The position numbers and the translations under genes are program-made. This document shows positions 53,375 to 61,846 of a DNA stretch of 64,000 bases, one piece after another; position 1 is the first letter of the stretch, and each line of letters begins with the position of its first letter. Origin of the DNA: Streptomyces aidingensis. Its GTDB lineage: Bacteria > Actinomycetota > Actinomycetes > Streptomycetales > Streptomycetaceae. The stretch is from NCBI RefSeq assembly GCF_900112355.1, contig NZ_FOLM01000001.1:479276-543275 (forward strand), in the 5' to 3' direction. Under the pieces are notes generated by a model. It did not search any database, had not been told where the DNA came from, and saw only the letters and a list, made by a program, of their open reading frames with translations.

Positions 53375-54046
53375 TCACTCGTCCAGCCGAACACCGGTGC
53401 GCTGCGGATCGCGCAGATCCGTGCCGTGCCGCAGCCAGCGCTCCCGCAGGGCCGCGGCGCCGTGGACCCGCTTCCACGCGGCCTCGTTCGGGGTGAGCGG
53501 CAGCAGCGGCAGAAACCGCACCGGCTCCCGGGGCGCGGGCAGTCCGAGATCGGGCACCAGGCCGCCGGGCTCGGCCACCAGCACCGAGGCGAACGGCGCG
53601 CCCGGCCACAGCGGCTCGCCCAGGTCCAGCGAGGCGCCGGGGACGATCACCAGGCCCTCCACCCGCGGGGCGGCGGCCAGCGCGGCCAGCGGGCGCAGCA
53701 CCCGGTCCAGCGGCGGCAGCGGCGGGCGGGTGCCGGGGCGCAGCGTGAGCAGCAGTTCGGCGCGCGGGCCGCGCTCGGGATCGGCGAGCACCGCGGTGGG
53801 ATCGGCCATCGGCTCGGCGGACATGCCGAGGGTGGCGTAGCGCAGTACGGGGCCGCCCTCGCCGGGCCCGTCCTCGCCGAGGAAGCGGAGCACCTCGATC
53901 CGTTCGGTGCCCAGGAAGGTGACCGACGCGCGGGCGTCGACCGGGCCCAGGGCCGCGGTCAGGGCGTTCTCCACCGCGGCGAGGACGCGGGCGCGGGGCC
54001 CGTCCGTGCCCGAGCGGTGGCCGGTGCGGTGCGGGTCGTGGTCCAC
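53375..54046 (-). CDS. Suppressor-of-fused (SUFU) domain protein
   Basis: 223 residues from GTG 54046; the weak ribosome-binding site overlaps the EamA gene's end, 10 bp upstream. SUFU-like pattern VLRYATLGMSAEPMADP, ELLLTLRP, and the acidic/hydrophobic C-terminal LLPLTPNEAAWKR. In bacteria SUFU-domain proteins are often immunity factors or of unknown role; with no toxin nearby, no such role is claimed. Confidence 0.85.
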   Translation of the reverse strand: MDHDPHRTGHRSGTDGPRARVLAAVENALTAALGPVDARASVTFLGTERIEVLRFLGEDGPGEGGPVLRYATLGMSAEPMADPTAVLADPERGPRAELLLTLRPGTRPPLPPLDRVLRPLAALAAAPRVEGLVIVPGASLDLGEPLWPGAPFASVLVAEPGGLVPDLGLPAPREPVRFLPLLPLTPNEAAWKRVHGAAALRERWLRHGTDLRDPQRTGVRLDE

Positions 54047-54055
54047 ACCGTGAGC

Positions 54056-55054
54056 CTAGGCGCTGCCCGCCACCGGCGGCGGAGCGGGCCGCGGGGCGCG
54101 TTCGCCGCGGATCACCACCAGCAGGCCGAGCATGATCACGGCCAGCGCCGGAAGGGCCAGGGCCGGCGGGGTCTGCCCCAGCCAGGCCCAGGCGATCAGT
54201 GCCGCGGCCGGGGTCTCCAGCAGGATCGCGGTGGAGGTGACCGACGGGCCGAGGCCGCGCACCACCCGGTTGAGCAGCGAATGCCCCAGTACCTGGGCGG
54301 TGGCGCTGAGCAGCAGCAGCTTCAGCCAGGTCTCGCCGGAGTACCCGCCGAGCGCGCTGCCGGTGGCCAGGCACAGCCCCAGCAGCAGCACCGCGGTGGC
54401 GGAATAGCAGACAAAGGTGTAGCCGGTGGTGGTCAGGGTGCGCCGGGCCTCCGCGCCGATCAGCACATAGACGGCGGCGGTCAGTCCGCCGGCCAGGGCC
54501 AGGGCGTCCCCGGCCAGGGCGCGGGCGGAGAGCGAGAAGTCCACGCCGGTGAGCAGCAGCACCCCGCCGAAGGCCACCGCGGTGCCCAGCCAGACCCGGG
54601 CCGGCGGCCGGTGCCCGCGCAGCCGGAGAATCAGGGTCACCCAGATCGGGGTGGTGGTGACCAGGGCGACCGAGGAGGCCACCGAGGTCAGCCGCAGGCT
54701 GGGGATCCAGCAGGCGAAGTGGACGGCGAGCGAGACACCGGCGGCCAGCGCCAGCAGCAGCTCCCGGCGGCCGATGCGGCGCAGTTCGCGGCGCAGCCGG
54801 GCGGCGGCCAGCACCACGGGCGCCAGCCCGGCGACGGCCATGGCGTTGCGCCAGAAGGCGACCGCCAGGGCGGGGGCGGCGATGGCGGTGACCAGCGGGC
54901 CGGAGAGCGAGATCCCGGCGATGGCCACGGCCAGCAGCACCAGCTCCAGCCGGTGCGCGGGGCCGGCGGCCGGGGAGCCGGGCGGGCCGGCGGACCGGGC
55001 GGGCGACGGCCCGGCGGGGGCCGGGGCACCGGGGCGGGCGGCGGAACCGGGCAC
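54056..55054 (-). CDS. EamA/DMT family transporter
   Basis: 332 residues from GTG 55054 (GGGAGAGG 2-5 bp upstream). Ten hydrophobic segments in two EamA repeats (about 37-165 and 180-315), e.g. WRNAMAVAGLAPVVLA, VALVTTTPIWVTLIL and AQVLGHSLLNRVVRGLGPSVTSTAILLETPAAAL. Exports a small metabolite; substrate unknown. Heads the minus-strand run EamA, SUFU, DUF6758, PHP. Confidence 0.92.
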   Translation of the reverse strand: MPGSAARPGAPAPAGPSPARSAGPPGSPAAGPAHRLELVLLAVAIAGISLSGPLVTAIAAPALAVAFWRNAMAVAGLAPVVLAAARLRRELRRIGRRELLLALAAGVSLAVHFACWIPSLRLTSVASSVALVTTTPIWVTLILRLRGHRPPARVWLGTAVAFGGVLLLTGVDFSLSARALAGDALALAGGLTAAVYVLIGAEARRTLTTTGYTFVCYSATAVLLLGLCLATGSALGGYSGETWLKLLLLSATAQVLGHSLLNRVVRGLGPSVTSTAILLETPAAALIAWAWLGQTPPALALPALAVIMLGLLVVIRGERAPRPAPPPVAGSA

Positions 55055-55216
55055 GGCCTCTCCCTGGGACGGTGGCGGACGACGGGGCGGCAGCCGCGCA
55101 CCGCGCCGCGGGCGGTGGCCCGCGGGGCACACGGCCGGTGGCACCCGGCCGGTGCCGCAAGATCTGCCGGTCGTCCCAGGGTAAGCCGCCTCACCCGGCC
55201 ATGCTGCTGACGGTCA

Positions 55217-55546
55217 TCAGCCGAGACGGGGGGAGACGGCCGGCCGCCGCTCCGGCGCCGCACGCGGGCGCAGCCCGGCCGGGCCGGGCCGGAACAGCAG
55301 GGAGAGCAGGGCGACGGTCATGACCAGGGCGCCGGCCAGGGTGGCCACGGAGGCCAGGGAGGCCAGGGGACGGCCGTCCGGCGCGCCGAGCACGGCCTGC
55401 ACCAGCAGGGCGCCGGTCAGCGCGGACACCGGGCCGGTGGCCAGCGTGAGGTGCCGGTGATGGGGGAAACGGTGGGGGAGCCGGCGGAGCGCGGACCAGG
55501 AGACGGCGGTTCCCAGGGCCAGCGAGCCGAGGATTTCCCAGTACAT
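55217..55546 (-). CDS. Small membrane protein, three-TM
   Basis: 109 residues from ATG 55546 (GGGAGGC about 7 bp upstream). TM segments near 3-15, 30-50 and 65-87 (SVATLAGALVMTVALLSLLF) with a basic loop RRLPHRFPHHRH. Short Pro/Arg-rich tail. Conserved in Streptomyces; function unknown. Confidence 0.75.
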   Translation of the reverse strand: MYWEILGSLALGTAVSWSALRRLPHRFPHHRHLTLATGPVSALTGALLVQAVLGAPDGRPLASLASVATLAGALVMTVALLSLLFRPGPAGLRPRAAPERRPAVSPRLG

Positions 55547-55729
55547 GGCGGATGCCTCCCGGGCGGGGGACCGGTGGACCTTCCCGGTCCTACCCAGCGG
55601 ACACCGCGCGGCAAACTGCCGGACACAAAACGGCGGCCGGGCCATCGCCACGGCCGCCGTTCCGGCAACTTCCGCCCCTGCCAGGGGCCTTGCGGGCGGT
55701 GCGGCCCGTGAACCCGGGAGAGCCGGGCG

Positions 55730-55957
55730 TCACAGGGCGCCGAAGCCCACCTTGCGGGCCACCGGCTCGCCGATCTCCACATAGGCCACCCGGTCGGCCG
55801 GGACCAGCACCTGACGCCCGTGCTCGTCAATCAGCTTGAGCACCTTCGTCTCGCCGGAGAGCGCGCCGCTCACCGCGCTCTCCACCTCCTCACGAGACTG
55901 CCCGCTGTCCAGAACGATCTCGCGCGGCGTGTGCTGAACGCCGATCTTGATCTCCAC
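55730..55957 (-). CDS. DUF3107 protein (TB9.4-like)
   Basis: 75 residues from GTG 55957 (GCGGAGGG about 8 bp upstream). VEIKIGVQHTPREIVLDSGQ and VPADRVAYVEIGEPVARKVGFG match the small actinobacterial DUF3107 family, which lies by a TetR regulator in mycobacteria, as here. Function unknown. Confidence 0.95.
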   Translation of the reverse strand: MEIKIGVQHTPREIVLDSGQSREEVESAVSGALSGETKVLKLIDEHGRQVLVPADRVAYVEIGEPVARKVGFGAL

Positions 55958-56119
55958 GGCTTGTCCCTCCGCATGGTCCGTGACGTGCGCGATGAGCCGC
56001 GCCGCCGTAGCGCCCAGCGTAGCCGGGCGGTGCCGTGCCACCGGCCGCACCGGGGCACGCCCAGAGCGAACAGCACGGACATCGCGCGGCGGGCGCGGCG
56101 GGCGTCCGTTCCGCGGGGT

Positions 56120-56761
56120 TCAGGAGGCCGGGGCGTCGGGGTGCATGGGGAAACCGGCGATGCCGCGCCAGGAGAGCATGGCGGTCAGGCCCTTGGCCAC
56201 ATCGCGCGGCACCCGCTGCCCGGAGCTCAGCCAGTAGCGCGCCGTCACCTGCGCCATGCCGCACAGGCTCACCGCCAGCAGCATGGCCTGGTCGGCGGGG
56301 AGCGCGGTGTCCTCGGCGATGACCTCGCTGACGGCTTCCGCGCAGTCCAGCGAGACCTTGTCCACCCGCTCCCGCACGGCCGGCTCATTGGTCAGATCGG
56401 ACTCGAAGACCAGCCGGAACGCGCCGCCCTCCTGCTCGACGTAGTCGAAGTAGGCATCCATGGTGGCGGCGACCCGCTGCTTGTTGTCGGTGGTGGACTC
56501 CAGGGCCTGCCGCACGGACTGCACCAGGGCCTCGCAGTGCTGGTCCAGCAGGGCCAGATAGAGCTCCAGCTTGCCCGGGAAGTGCTGGTAGAGCACGGGC
56601 TTGCTGACCCCCGCCCGGTCGGCGATGTCGTCCATCGCCGCGGCGTGGTAGCCCTGGGCCACGAAAACTTCCTGCGCCGCGCCCAGCAGCTGGTTGCGCC
56701 GGGCCCGGCGCGGCAGGCGGGTGCCGCGGGGGCGAGCCTCGGTCTGCTCGATGGCTGTCAC
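56120..56761 (-). CDS. TetR/AcrR family transcriptional regulator
   Basis: 213 residues from GTG 56761 (GGGAGG 5 bp upstream). Helix-turn-helix at about 39-60 (AAAMDDIADRAGVSKPVLYQHF), ligand-binding helices after that (FDYVEQEGGAFRLVFESDLTNEP). Probably regulates a nearby lipid, transport or its own gene; DUF3107 is immediately downstream on the same strand. Confidence 0.94.
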   Translation of the reverse strand: MTAIEQTEARPRGTRLPRRARRNQLLGAAQEVFVAQGYHAAAMDDIADRAGVSKPVLYQHFPGKLELYLALLDQHCEALVQSVRQALESTTDNKQRVAATMDAYFDYVEQEGGAFRLVFESDLTNEPAVRERVDKVSLDCAEAVSEVIAEDTALPADQAMLLAVSLCGMAQVTARYWLSSGQRVPRDVAKGLTAMLSWRGIAGFPMHPDAPAS

Positions 56762-57013
56762 TCCGCCTCCCAGTGGTCTCTCTCGCGCGGGCCACGTCCG
56801 ACGACATGCGCCGCGGCCGTAATCGTACGTTCGGGTAACCCCGGTCCGCGCGTTCCGGGTGCGGAATTCCACTCCGCGGACAGAATCCGTGCACCGGAGG
56901 TGTCCGGGAGGCGCCGCCCGTGGCGGTGTGCATACGGCCGCTGACCCCGCGGTAACCGTTCTGCCGGGGCGCCGGCCCCCGGGTGTCCCCGGCGGTCCCG
57001 GCGGGCCCGCCGG

Positions 57014-57235
57014 TCAGCGGTAGTCGTCGTCCTCGTCCTCGGCGACCACGCGGGCCTGCTCGGCCAGATCCGCCGGATTCGCCTCACCGCCCCCGGCCGG
57101 CAGCGGCTCGTCCTCCCTGGGCCTCAGCTCGGCGCGCTGCTCCGCGGCGTCGGCCTCGGGCGTCTCCGGACCGGCCTCGCGTTCCTCCTCCAGCAGCTCG
57201 TCGATGATCTCCGGCTCCGTGGGGTCCATGGACAC
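57014..57235 (-). CDS. Small acidic protein
   Basis: 73 residues from GTG 57235 (GGGAGGTG about 7 bp upstream; ATG 57229 is an alternative). Very Glu/Asp/Ala/Pro-rich (MSMDPTEPEIIDELLEEERE, end DEDDDYR), no Cys, likely disordered. Lies downstream of the divergent hydrolase promoter. Function unknown. Confidence 0.65.
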   Translation of the reverse strand: MSMDPTEPEIIDELLEEEREAGPETPEADAAEQRAELRPREDEPLPAGGGEANPADLAEQARVVAEDEDDDYR

Positions 57236-57332
57236 CGCGACACACCTCCCTGCCCTGCGAGTGACCGACGGCCTCCCCAGCGTAGACGGGGGAACGCCGC
57301 GGCGCGAACGCGCGATGTGACCCCGGACACGC

Positions 57333-57360
57333 CTGACCGGCCTGCGAGGGCCCCTAGTAT
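57333..57360 (+). promoter_or_regulatory. Promoter CTGACC-16-TAGTAT for leaderless hydrolase gene
   Basis: CTGACC (57333-57338) and TAGTAT (57355-57360) lie 16 bp apart, and ATG 57367 is only 7 bp after the -10, so transcription probably starts at the A of the start codon. No Shine-Dalgarno precedes the ATG. Confidence 0.6.
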
Positions 57361-57366
57361 TGCGCT

Positions 57367-58365
57367 ATGTCGTCGACCGAAGCGCAGCGCGCCGACGCGG
57401 TGCTGGCCGCCGCCGAGAGCTGGCCCGGCGTCCGGGACGGGGAGACCATGCGGTCCGTCGCACTTCCCGGGATGACACTGTCCATACGTCGCCGGGCCGC
57501 GGCCCGGGACGAACTCGAACCCGCGCTCTTCGTGCACGGCCTGGGCGGGTCCTCCCGCAACTGGTCCGCGCTGATGCAGCGGCTGTCGGGAACGGTGGAG
57601 TGCGAGGCCGTGGACCTGCCCGGGTTCGGCGCCTCCCCGCCGACCGACCGGCGCGACTACTCGATCTCCGGGCATGCCCGGGCCGTGGTGCGCTGCCTGG
57701 AGGCCAGCGCCCGCGGACCGGTGCACCTGATGGGCAATTCGCTGGGCGGCGCGGTCGCCACCCGCGTCGCCGCCCTCCGTCCGGATCTGGTGCGCTCCCT
57801 GACCCTGGTCTCGCCCGCCCTGCCGCACTGGCGCCCGCAGCGCACCGCGCTGCCCACCGCCCTGCTCGGCGTGCCCGGTGCCTCCTGGCTGCTGCGCCGG
57901 GCCGCCGGTGACTACCCGCCCGAGCAGCGGGCGCGCGGGGTGCTGCGGCTGTGCTACGGCGATCCGGCCCGGATCACCCCCGAGGAGTTCTCGGGCGCGG
58001 TGGCCGAACTGGAGCGGCGGGAGGCCCTGCCGTACTTCTGGGAGTCGCTGACCGCCAGCACCCGCGGCCTGCTCAACGCCTTCTCGGTGGGCGGGCAGCA
58101 GTCGCTGTGGCGGCAGGCGGAGCGGGTGCTGGTGCCCACCCTGCTGATCTACGGCGGCCGGGACCGGCTGATCTCCTTCCGCATGGCGCGGCGGGCCAGC
58201 GCCGCCTTCCGCAACTCGCGGCTGGTGACCCTGCCGGACGCCGGCCATGTCGCCATGATGGAGTTCCCGGACGCGGTCGCCGACGCCTTCCGGGACTTTC
58301 TCGATCACCATGCCTCCAGCACCCCGGACCGACCCGCGCGTGCGGACGACAGCGGCGGAGGCTGA
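57367..58365 (+). CDS. Alpha/beta-hydrolase, leaderless mRNA likely
   Basis: 332 residues from ATG 57367. Oxyanion FVHGLGGSSRNW, nucleophile elbow GNSLGG, acid GGRDR and His in DAGHVAMMEFP. Cap domain between about 160 and 240. Substrate unknown; resembles carboxylesterases and the hydrolase of aromatic or lipid catabolism. Followed by the DUF3152 gene, 8 bp downstream, so likely an operon. Confidence 0.92.
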   Translation: MSSTEAQRADAVLAAAESWPGVRDGETMRSVALPGMTLSIRRRAAARDELEPALFVHGLGGSSRNWSALMQRLSGTVECEAVDLPGFGASPPTDRRDYSISGHARAVVRCLEASARGPVHLMGNSLGGAVATRVAALRPDLVRSLTLVSPALPHWRPQRTALPTALLGVPGASWLLRRAAGDYPPEQRARGVLRLCYGDPARITPEEFSGAVAELERREALPYFWESLTASTRGLLNAFSVGGQQSLWRQAERVLVPTLLIYGGRDRLISFRMARRASAAFRNSRLVTLPDAGHVAMMEFPDAVADAFRDFLDHHASSTPDRPARADDSGGG

Positions 58366-58373
58366 GTGTCTCG

Positions 58374-59654
58374 ATGGACCGACGGACTTCCCACCACGCG
58401 GGTGCCTACACCGCGGAGCGCCCGGCGGGCCCGGTGCGCCGGCCGGTGACCCCGGCCGACGGCGGCTCCGGACGGGGGCGGATGCTCCGGCCGCGCCAGG
58501 AGTATCTGGACGCCTTCGACGGGGACTGGCCGAGCGGGGCCAGTCCGGTCGTGTCCGGCTCCGCGGAGTCCCCGGCCGGTGCCGGGGCGGCGCGGCGGGC
58601 GGAGGGCGGGTCCGGCGCGGCCGGTGAGAGCGAGGGGGAGCCGCCGCGGCGCGGACGCCACCGGTCGGTCCGCGGCCGGGCCAGGGCCAGGGACAAGGAC
58701 CGGGGCGAGAACCGGGGCGAGAACCGGGGGGAGCAGCGGGGCCGGGGGCGGAAGCCGGGCGGCTGGGGCCGGAGCCTGAGCGGCGTGGGCGCCGCCGCGG
58801 TGGTGACCTGCCTGGCGGTGACGGCCGCCGTGGCCCTGCTGGAGGAGCGCCCGGTGAGCGGCGACGACGCGGCGCGGGGCGCCGGGGACACCGCCGAAGG
58901 CGCTCCGGACGGCACCGACGACGCACCGGACCCCGCCGGCGCCCCGCAGGCCCCGGAGACCACCACGGGACCGGACGGCGCCGCGGACAGCGCCGGGGCG
59001 CAGAGCCCCGGCGGCACCGAGGACGCCCCCGGCGGCGGCACCGGCGTCGACTACGACACCTACATGGACACCGTCTGGCCCATGGCTCCGGAGCTCACCG
59101 GCAGCGGCACCCTGGTGCCGGTGCCCGGCACCGACCCGGCGGCCGATCCGGACGCCGCCCGACTGCTGCGCTACCGGGTCGATGTGGAGCAGGGACTGGG
59201 CGTGGACCCGGAGATCTTCGCCGAGGCCGTGCACCGCACCCTGAGCGACCCCCGGAGCTGGGGCAACAACGGCGAACGCGGCTTCGCCCGGGTGGCGGAC
59301 GGCGACTTCGACTTCATCATCACCCTGGCCAGCCCCGGGACCACCGCCGAGTGGTGCGCCAAGGCCGGGCTGGACACCACCGTGGACAACGTCTCCTGCA
59401 ACGCCTCCACCACCGAGCGGGTGATGATCAACGCCTGGCGCTGGGCGCAGGGTTCGGACACTTTCGGACCGGACCGGATCCGGGAGTACCGGCAGATGCT
59501 GGTCAACCACGAGGTGGGCCACCGGATCGGCTACGGCCACGAGGTCTGCCCGGCCGAGGGCGCGCTCGCCCCGGTGATGATGCAGCAGACCAAGTTCCTC
59601 ACCATCAACGGCCTCACCTGCAAGCCGAACGCCTGGCCGCACCCGGACAACTGA
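58374..59654 (+). CDS. DUF3152 membrane-anchored protein with metzincin-like zinc motif
   Basis: 426 residues from ATG 58374. A disordered, Arg/Gly/Glu-rich cytoplasmic N-terminus (with ENRGENRGE-type repeats near 105-118) is followed by one TM helix (about 143-162), an acidic Ala/Pro/Thr-rich linker (165-225), and the extracellular DUF3152 domain (about 235-426). That domain carries HEVGHRIGYGH (His379, Glu380, His383, His389), the HExxHxxGxxH of metzincin proteases, and four or more Cys that may pair. A surface zinc metalloprotease is inferred; no substrate known. Confidence 0.88.
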   Translation: MDRRTSHHAGAYTAERPAGPVRRPVTPADGGSGRGRMLRPRQEYLDAFDGDWPSGASPVVSGSAESPAGAGAARRAEGGSGAAGESEGEPPRRGRHRSVRGRARARDKDRGENRGENRGEQRGRGRKPGGWGRSLSGVGAAAVVTCLAVTAAVALLEERPVSGDDAARGAGDTAEGAPDGTDDAPDPAGAPQAPETTTGPDGAADSAGAQSPGGTEDAPGGGTGVDYDTYMDTVWPMAPELTGSGTLVPVPGTDPAADPDAARLLRYRVDVEQGLGVDPEIFAEAVHRTLSDPRSWGNNGERGFARVADGDFDFIITLASPGTTAEWCAKAGLDTTVDNVSCNASTTERVMINAWRWAQGSDTFGPDRIREYRQMLVNHEVGHRIGYGHEVCPAEGALAPVMMQQTKFLTINGLTCKPNAWPHPDN

Positions 59655-59842
59655 CCCGCACCGGGGCACCGCCGGGAGACGGCGGAAGCTGACGGGGAGT
59701 GACCGCCCGGGCGGGGGCCCACGGCGCATCACGGGGGCGCGGCGGCGCGCGGGAGGCTGTCGTTTCGTCAATCCCGCGGCTTGTACCGCGCCTTAACGGC
59801 TGAATCCACCCATGGTTACGGTTCTTCACCCCTTCCGGTGGT

Positions 59843-59864
59843 GCGACGGACAACCGTCCGTCGC
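59843..59864 (+). promoter_or_regulatory. Perfect 9-bp hairpin in leader of glycosyltransferase gene
   Basis: GCGACGGAC (59843-59851), AACC, GTCCGTCGC (59856-59864), about 120 bp before GTG 59984. Could be operator, attenuator or the terminator of the DUF3152 gene. No other feature is evident in 59655-59983. Confidence 0.45.
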
Positions 59865-59983
59865 GGCCTTGCCCAACGGACTTACCGTGCTGCCGCAGAG
59901 CTCACGGAGGCGGCCGTTCCTCCGCTGAAGCGCTGGACACAGAACCGCAACCGTGAACCACGAGAAGGACCGGGGGTGCGCCG

Positions 59984-61807
59984 GTGCGCATCGCATTGCT
60001 CACAGAGGGTGGATATCCGTATGCGCGTGGTGAGTCCGTGGGGTGGTGCGACCGGCTGGTGCACGGTCTGCCGCACCACGAGTTCGAGATCCGCGCCCTG
60101 AGCCGTTCCCGCCGGCAGGCCACCGGGCCGCGCCGTCCGCTGCCGTCCCATGTGGCGCTGCTGCGCACGGCGCCGCTGTGGGGGCCGCCGCCCGAACCCG
60201 GCGCACGGGACGGCGGCCGGCCCTCCCGCAGGCTGAGCCGCCGCTATGCCGCGGCCTTCGCCGAACTGACCGCCGCGCTCTGCGCCGGTGAGCCCGGTGA
60301 GCCGGGCGGCATAGCCGCCGGTCCGCCCGGCCCCGCGGCCGGCCAGGCGGACCGTTTCGCCGAGGGCCTGTACGGCCTGGCCCGGCCGGCCGTGGAGCAC
60401 GGCGGCCTGAGCGCCTGGCTGCTCCGCTCCGAGCAGGCCCTGCGGGTGCTGGAGGCCGCCTGCCGGCTGCCCGGCGCGCCGCGCGCGGTGCGCACCGCCC
60501 GGCTCGCCGATCTGCTGGCCGTGCTGGAGCGGCTGGAGCGGGTGCTGCGCCCGCTCTCCCTGGACTGGTACGGCGACGGCCGGGACGGCGGCGAGCCCGG
60601 ACTGGGCTCGGTGGACCTCTGCCACGCCGTGGGCGGCGGCCCGGCCGCCCTGCCCGGCCTGCTGACCCGGCACTTCTACGGCACCCCGCTGCTGCTCACC
60701 GAGTACGGCGTCCGGCTGCGCGAGCACCATCTGGCCGGCGCCGCCCATGCGGTGGCCCCCTCCGCGCCGGGCGCCCCGGTACGGGCCCTGCTGGCCGCCT
60801 TCCAGAACCGGCTGGCCCGCGAGGCATACGCCCGCGCCGAGCTGATCACCCCCGGCAACGCGCATGCCCGGCGCTGGCAGGAGCACTGCGGCGCGGACCG
60901 CGCCAGACTGCGCACCGTCTACCCGGGCATGGACGCCGGGCCGTTCCACGCGGTGGGCGAGGCGGCCGTGCGGGCCGCCGACGAGCGGCCCGCGCCGCGG
61001 CTGCGGGCCGTGCAGCCGCCGCCGCCGACCCTGGTCTGGGTCGGCTCGGCCCACCCCGCCAAGGACCTGATCGGGCTGCTGCACGCCTTTGCCGAGGTGC
61101 GGCGGGAGGAGCCCGGCGCGCGGCTGCGGATCGTGTCCGCCCCGGAGCGGGGCCGGCCCGACCCGGCCTATCTGGCGCACTGCCGGGTACTGGCGGCGCA
61201 GCTCTTCCCGGACGAGGCCGCCGACCCGCACGCGGTGGGCTGCAACCCGGTGTCCTTCGACGAGGTGGGCTCCCCTCAGGCGCCGGACCCGGCCCTGGCG
61301 CATGCCTCGGGCGATGTCTGGGTGCTGCCCAGCGCGGTGGAGGGCTTCCCGGTCACCCTGATCGAGGCCATGTTCTGCGGCCGGGCCGCGGTCTGCACGG
61401 ACACCGGGGCGGTCTGCGAGGTGATCGGCGGCACCGGGCTGGTGGTGCCGCCCCGCAATCCCCGGGCGCTGGCCGGCGCGTGCGTGCAGTTGCTGCGCGA
61501 CCCCGGGCGGCGGGCCCGGCTGGGCGCGGCGGCCCGCAGCCGGGCGCTGGAGCTGTTCACCGTGGAACAGAATGTGGCCGCCTTCCGCGGCATCTATCTG
61601 GAGCTGATGTCGCGCAGCCCGGGCCGCTGGGGCTCGGCGCGGGAGCCGGAGCCGCCCCGGGACATCCCCTTCGCCCGGACCGCGGAGGCCCATCTGCCGT
61701 CCCGGGCACCGGCCGCCGCGCCGAGCTGGGCCGCCGCGGACCACGGCCGCCGCCGCCCGATGGCCGCCGCGGCCCCCGCCCGCCGCTCCACCGGGAGCCG
61801 CTCATGA
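59984..61807 (+). CDS. DUF3492/PelF-like glycosyltransferase family 4
   Basis: 607 residues from GTG 59984. The N-terminal DUF3492 segment (RIALLTEGGYPYARGESVGW, HEFEIRAL) marks PelF-type GTs, and the GT4 C-terminal half has TLVWVGSAHPAKDLIGLL, GDVWVLPSAVEGFPVTLIEAM with E-x7-E, and TDTGAVCEVIGGTGLVV. The extension after about 540 is Pro/Ala/Arg-rich. PelF polymerises UDP-sugars for the Pel polysaccharide; here an analogous surface glycan is inferred. First of a three-gene unit. Confidence 0.88.
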   Translation: MRIALLTEGGYPYARGESVGWCDRLVHGLPHHEFEIRALSRSRRQATGPRRPLPSHVALLRTAPLWGPPPEPGARDGGRPSRRLSRRYAAAFAELTAALCAGEPGEPGGIAAGPPGPAAGQADRFAEGLYGLARPAVEHGGLSAWLLRSEQALRVLEAACRLPGAPRAVRTARLADLLAVLERLERVLRPLSLDWYGDGRDGGEPGLGSVDLCHAVGGGPAALPGLLTRHFYGTPLLLTEYGVRLREHHLAGAAHAVAPSAPGAPVRALLAAFQNRLAREAYARAELITPGNAHARRWQEHCGADRARLRTVYPGMDAGPFHAVGEAAVRAADERPAPRLRAVQPPPPTLVWVGSAHPAKDLIGLLHAFAEVRREEPGARLRIVSAPERGRPDPAYLAHCRVLAAQLFPDEAADPHAVGCNPVSFDEVGSPQAPDPALAHASGDVWVLPSAVEGFPVTLIEAMFCGRAAVCTDTGAVCEVIGGTGLVVPPRNPRALAGACVQLLRDPGRRARLGAAARSRALELFTVEQNVAAFRGIYLELMSRSPGRWGSAREPEPPRDIPFARTAEAHLPSRAPAAAPSWAAADHGRRRPMAAAAPARRSTGSRS

Positions 61808-61846
61808 GCACCGCAGCCGCCCGTTCCGCCGGGGGAGGTGGGCGCC

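Noticed and set aside
53375-55054. Toxin-immunity locus suggested by the SUFU domain
   Set aside because: No toxin-like or polymorphic-toxin gene nearby; neighbours are an EamA transporter and housekeeping-type proteins.
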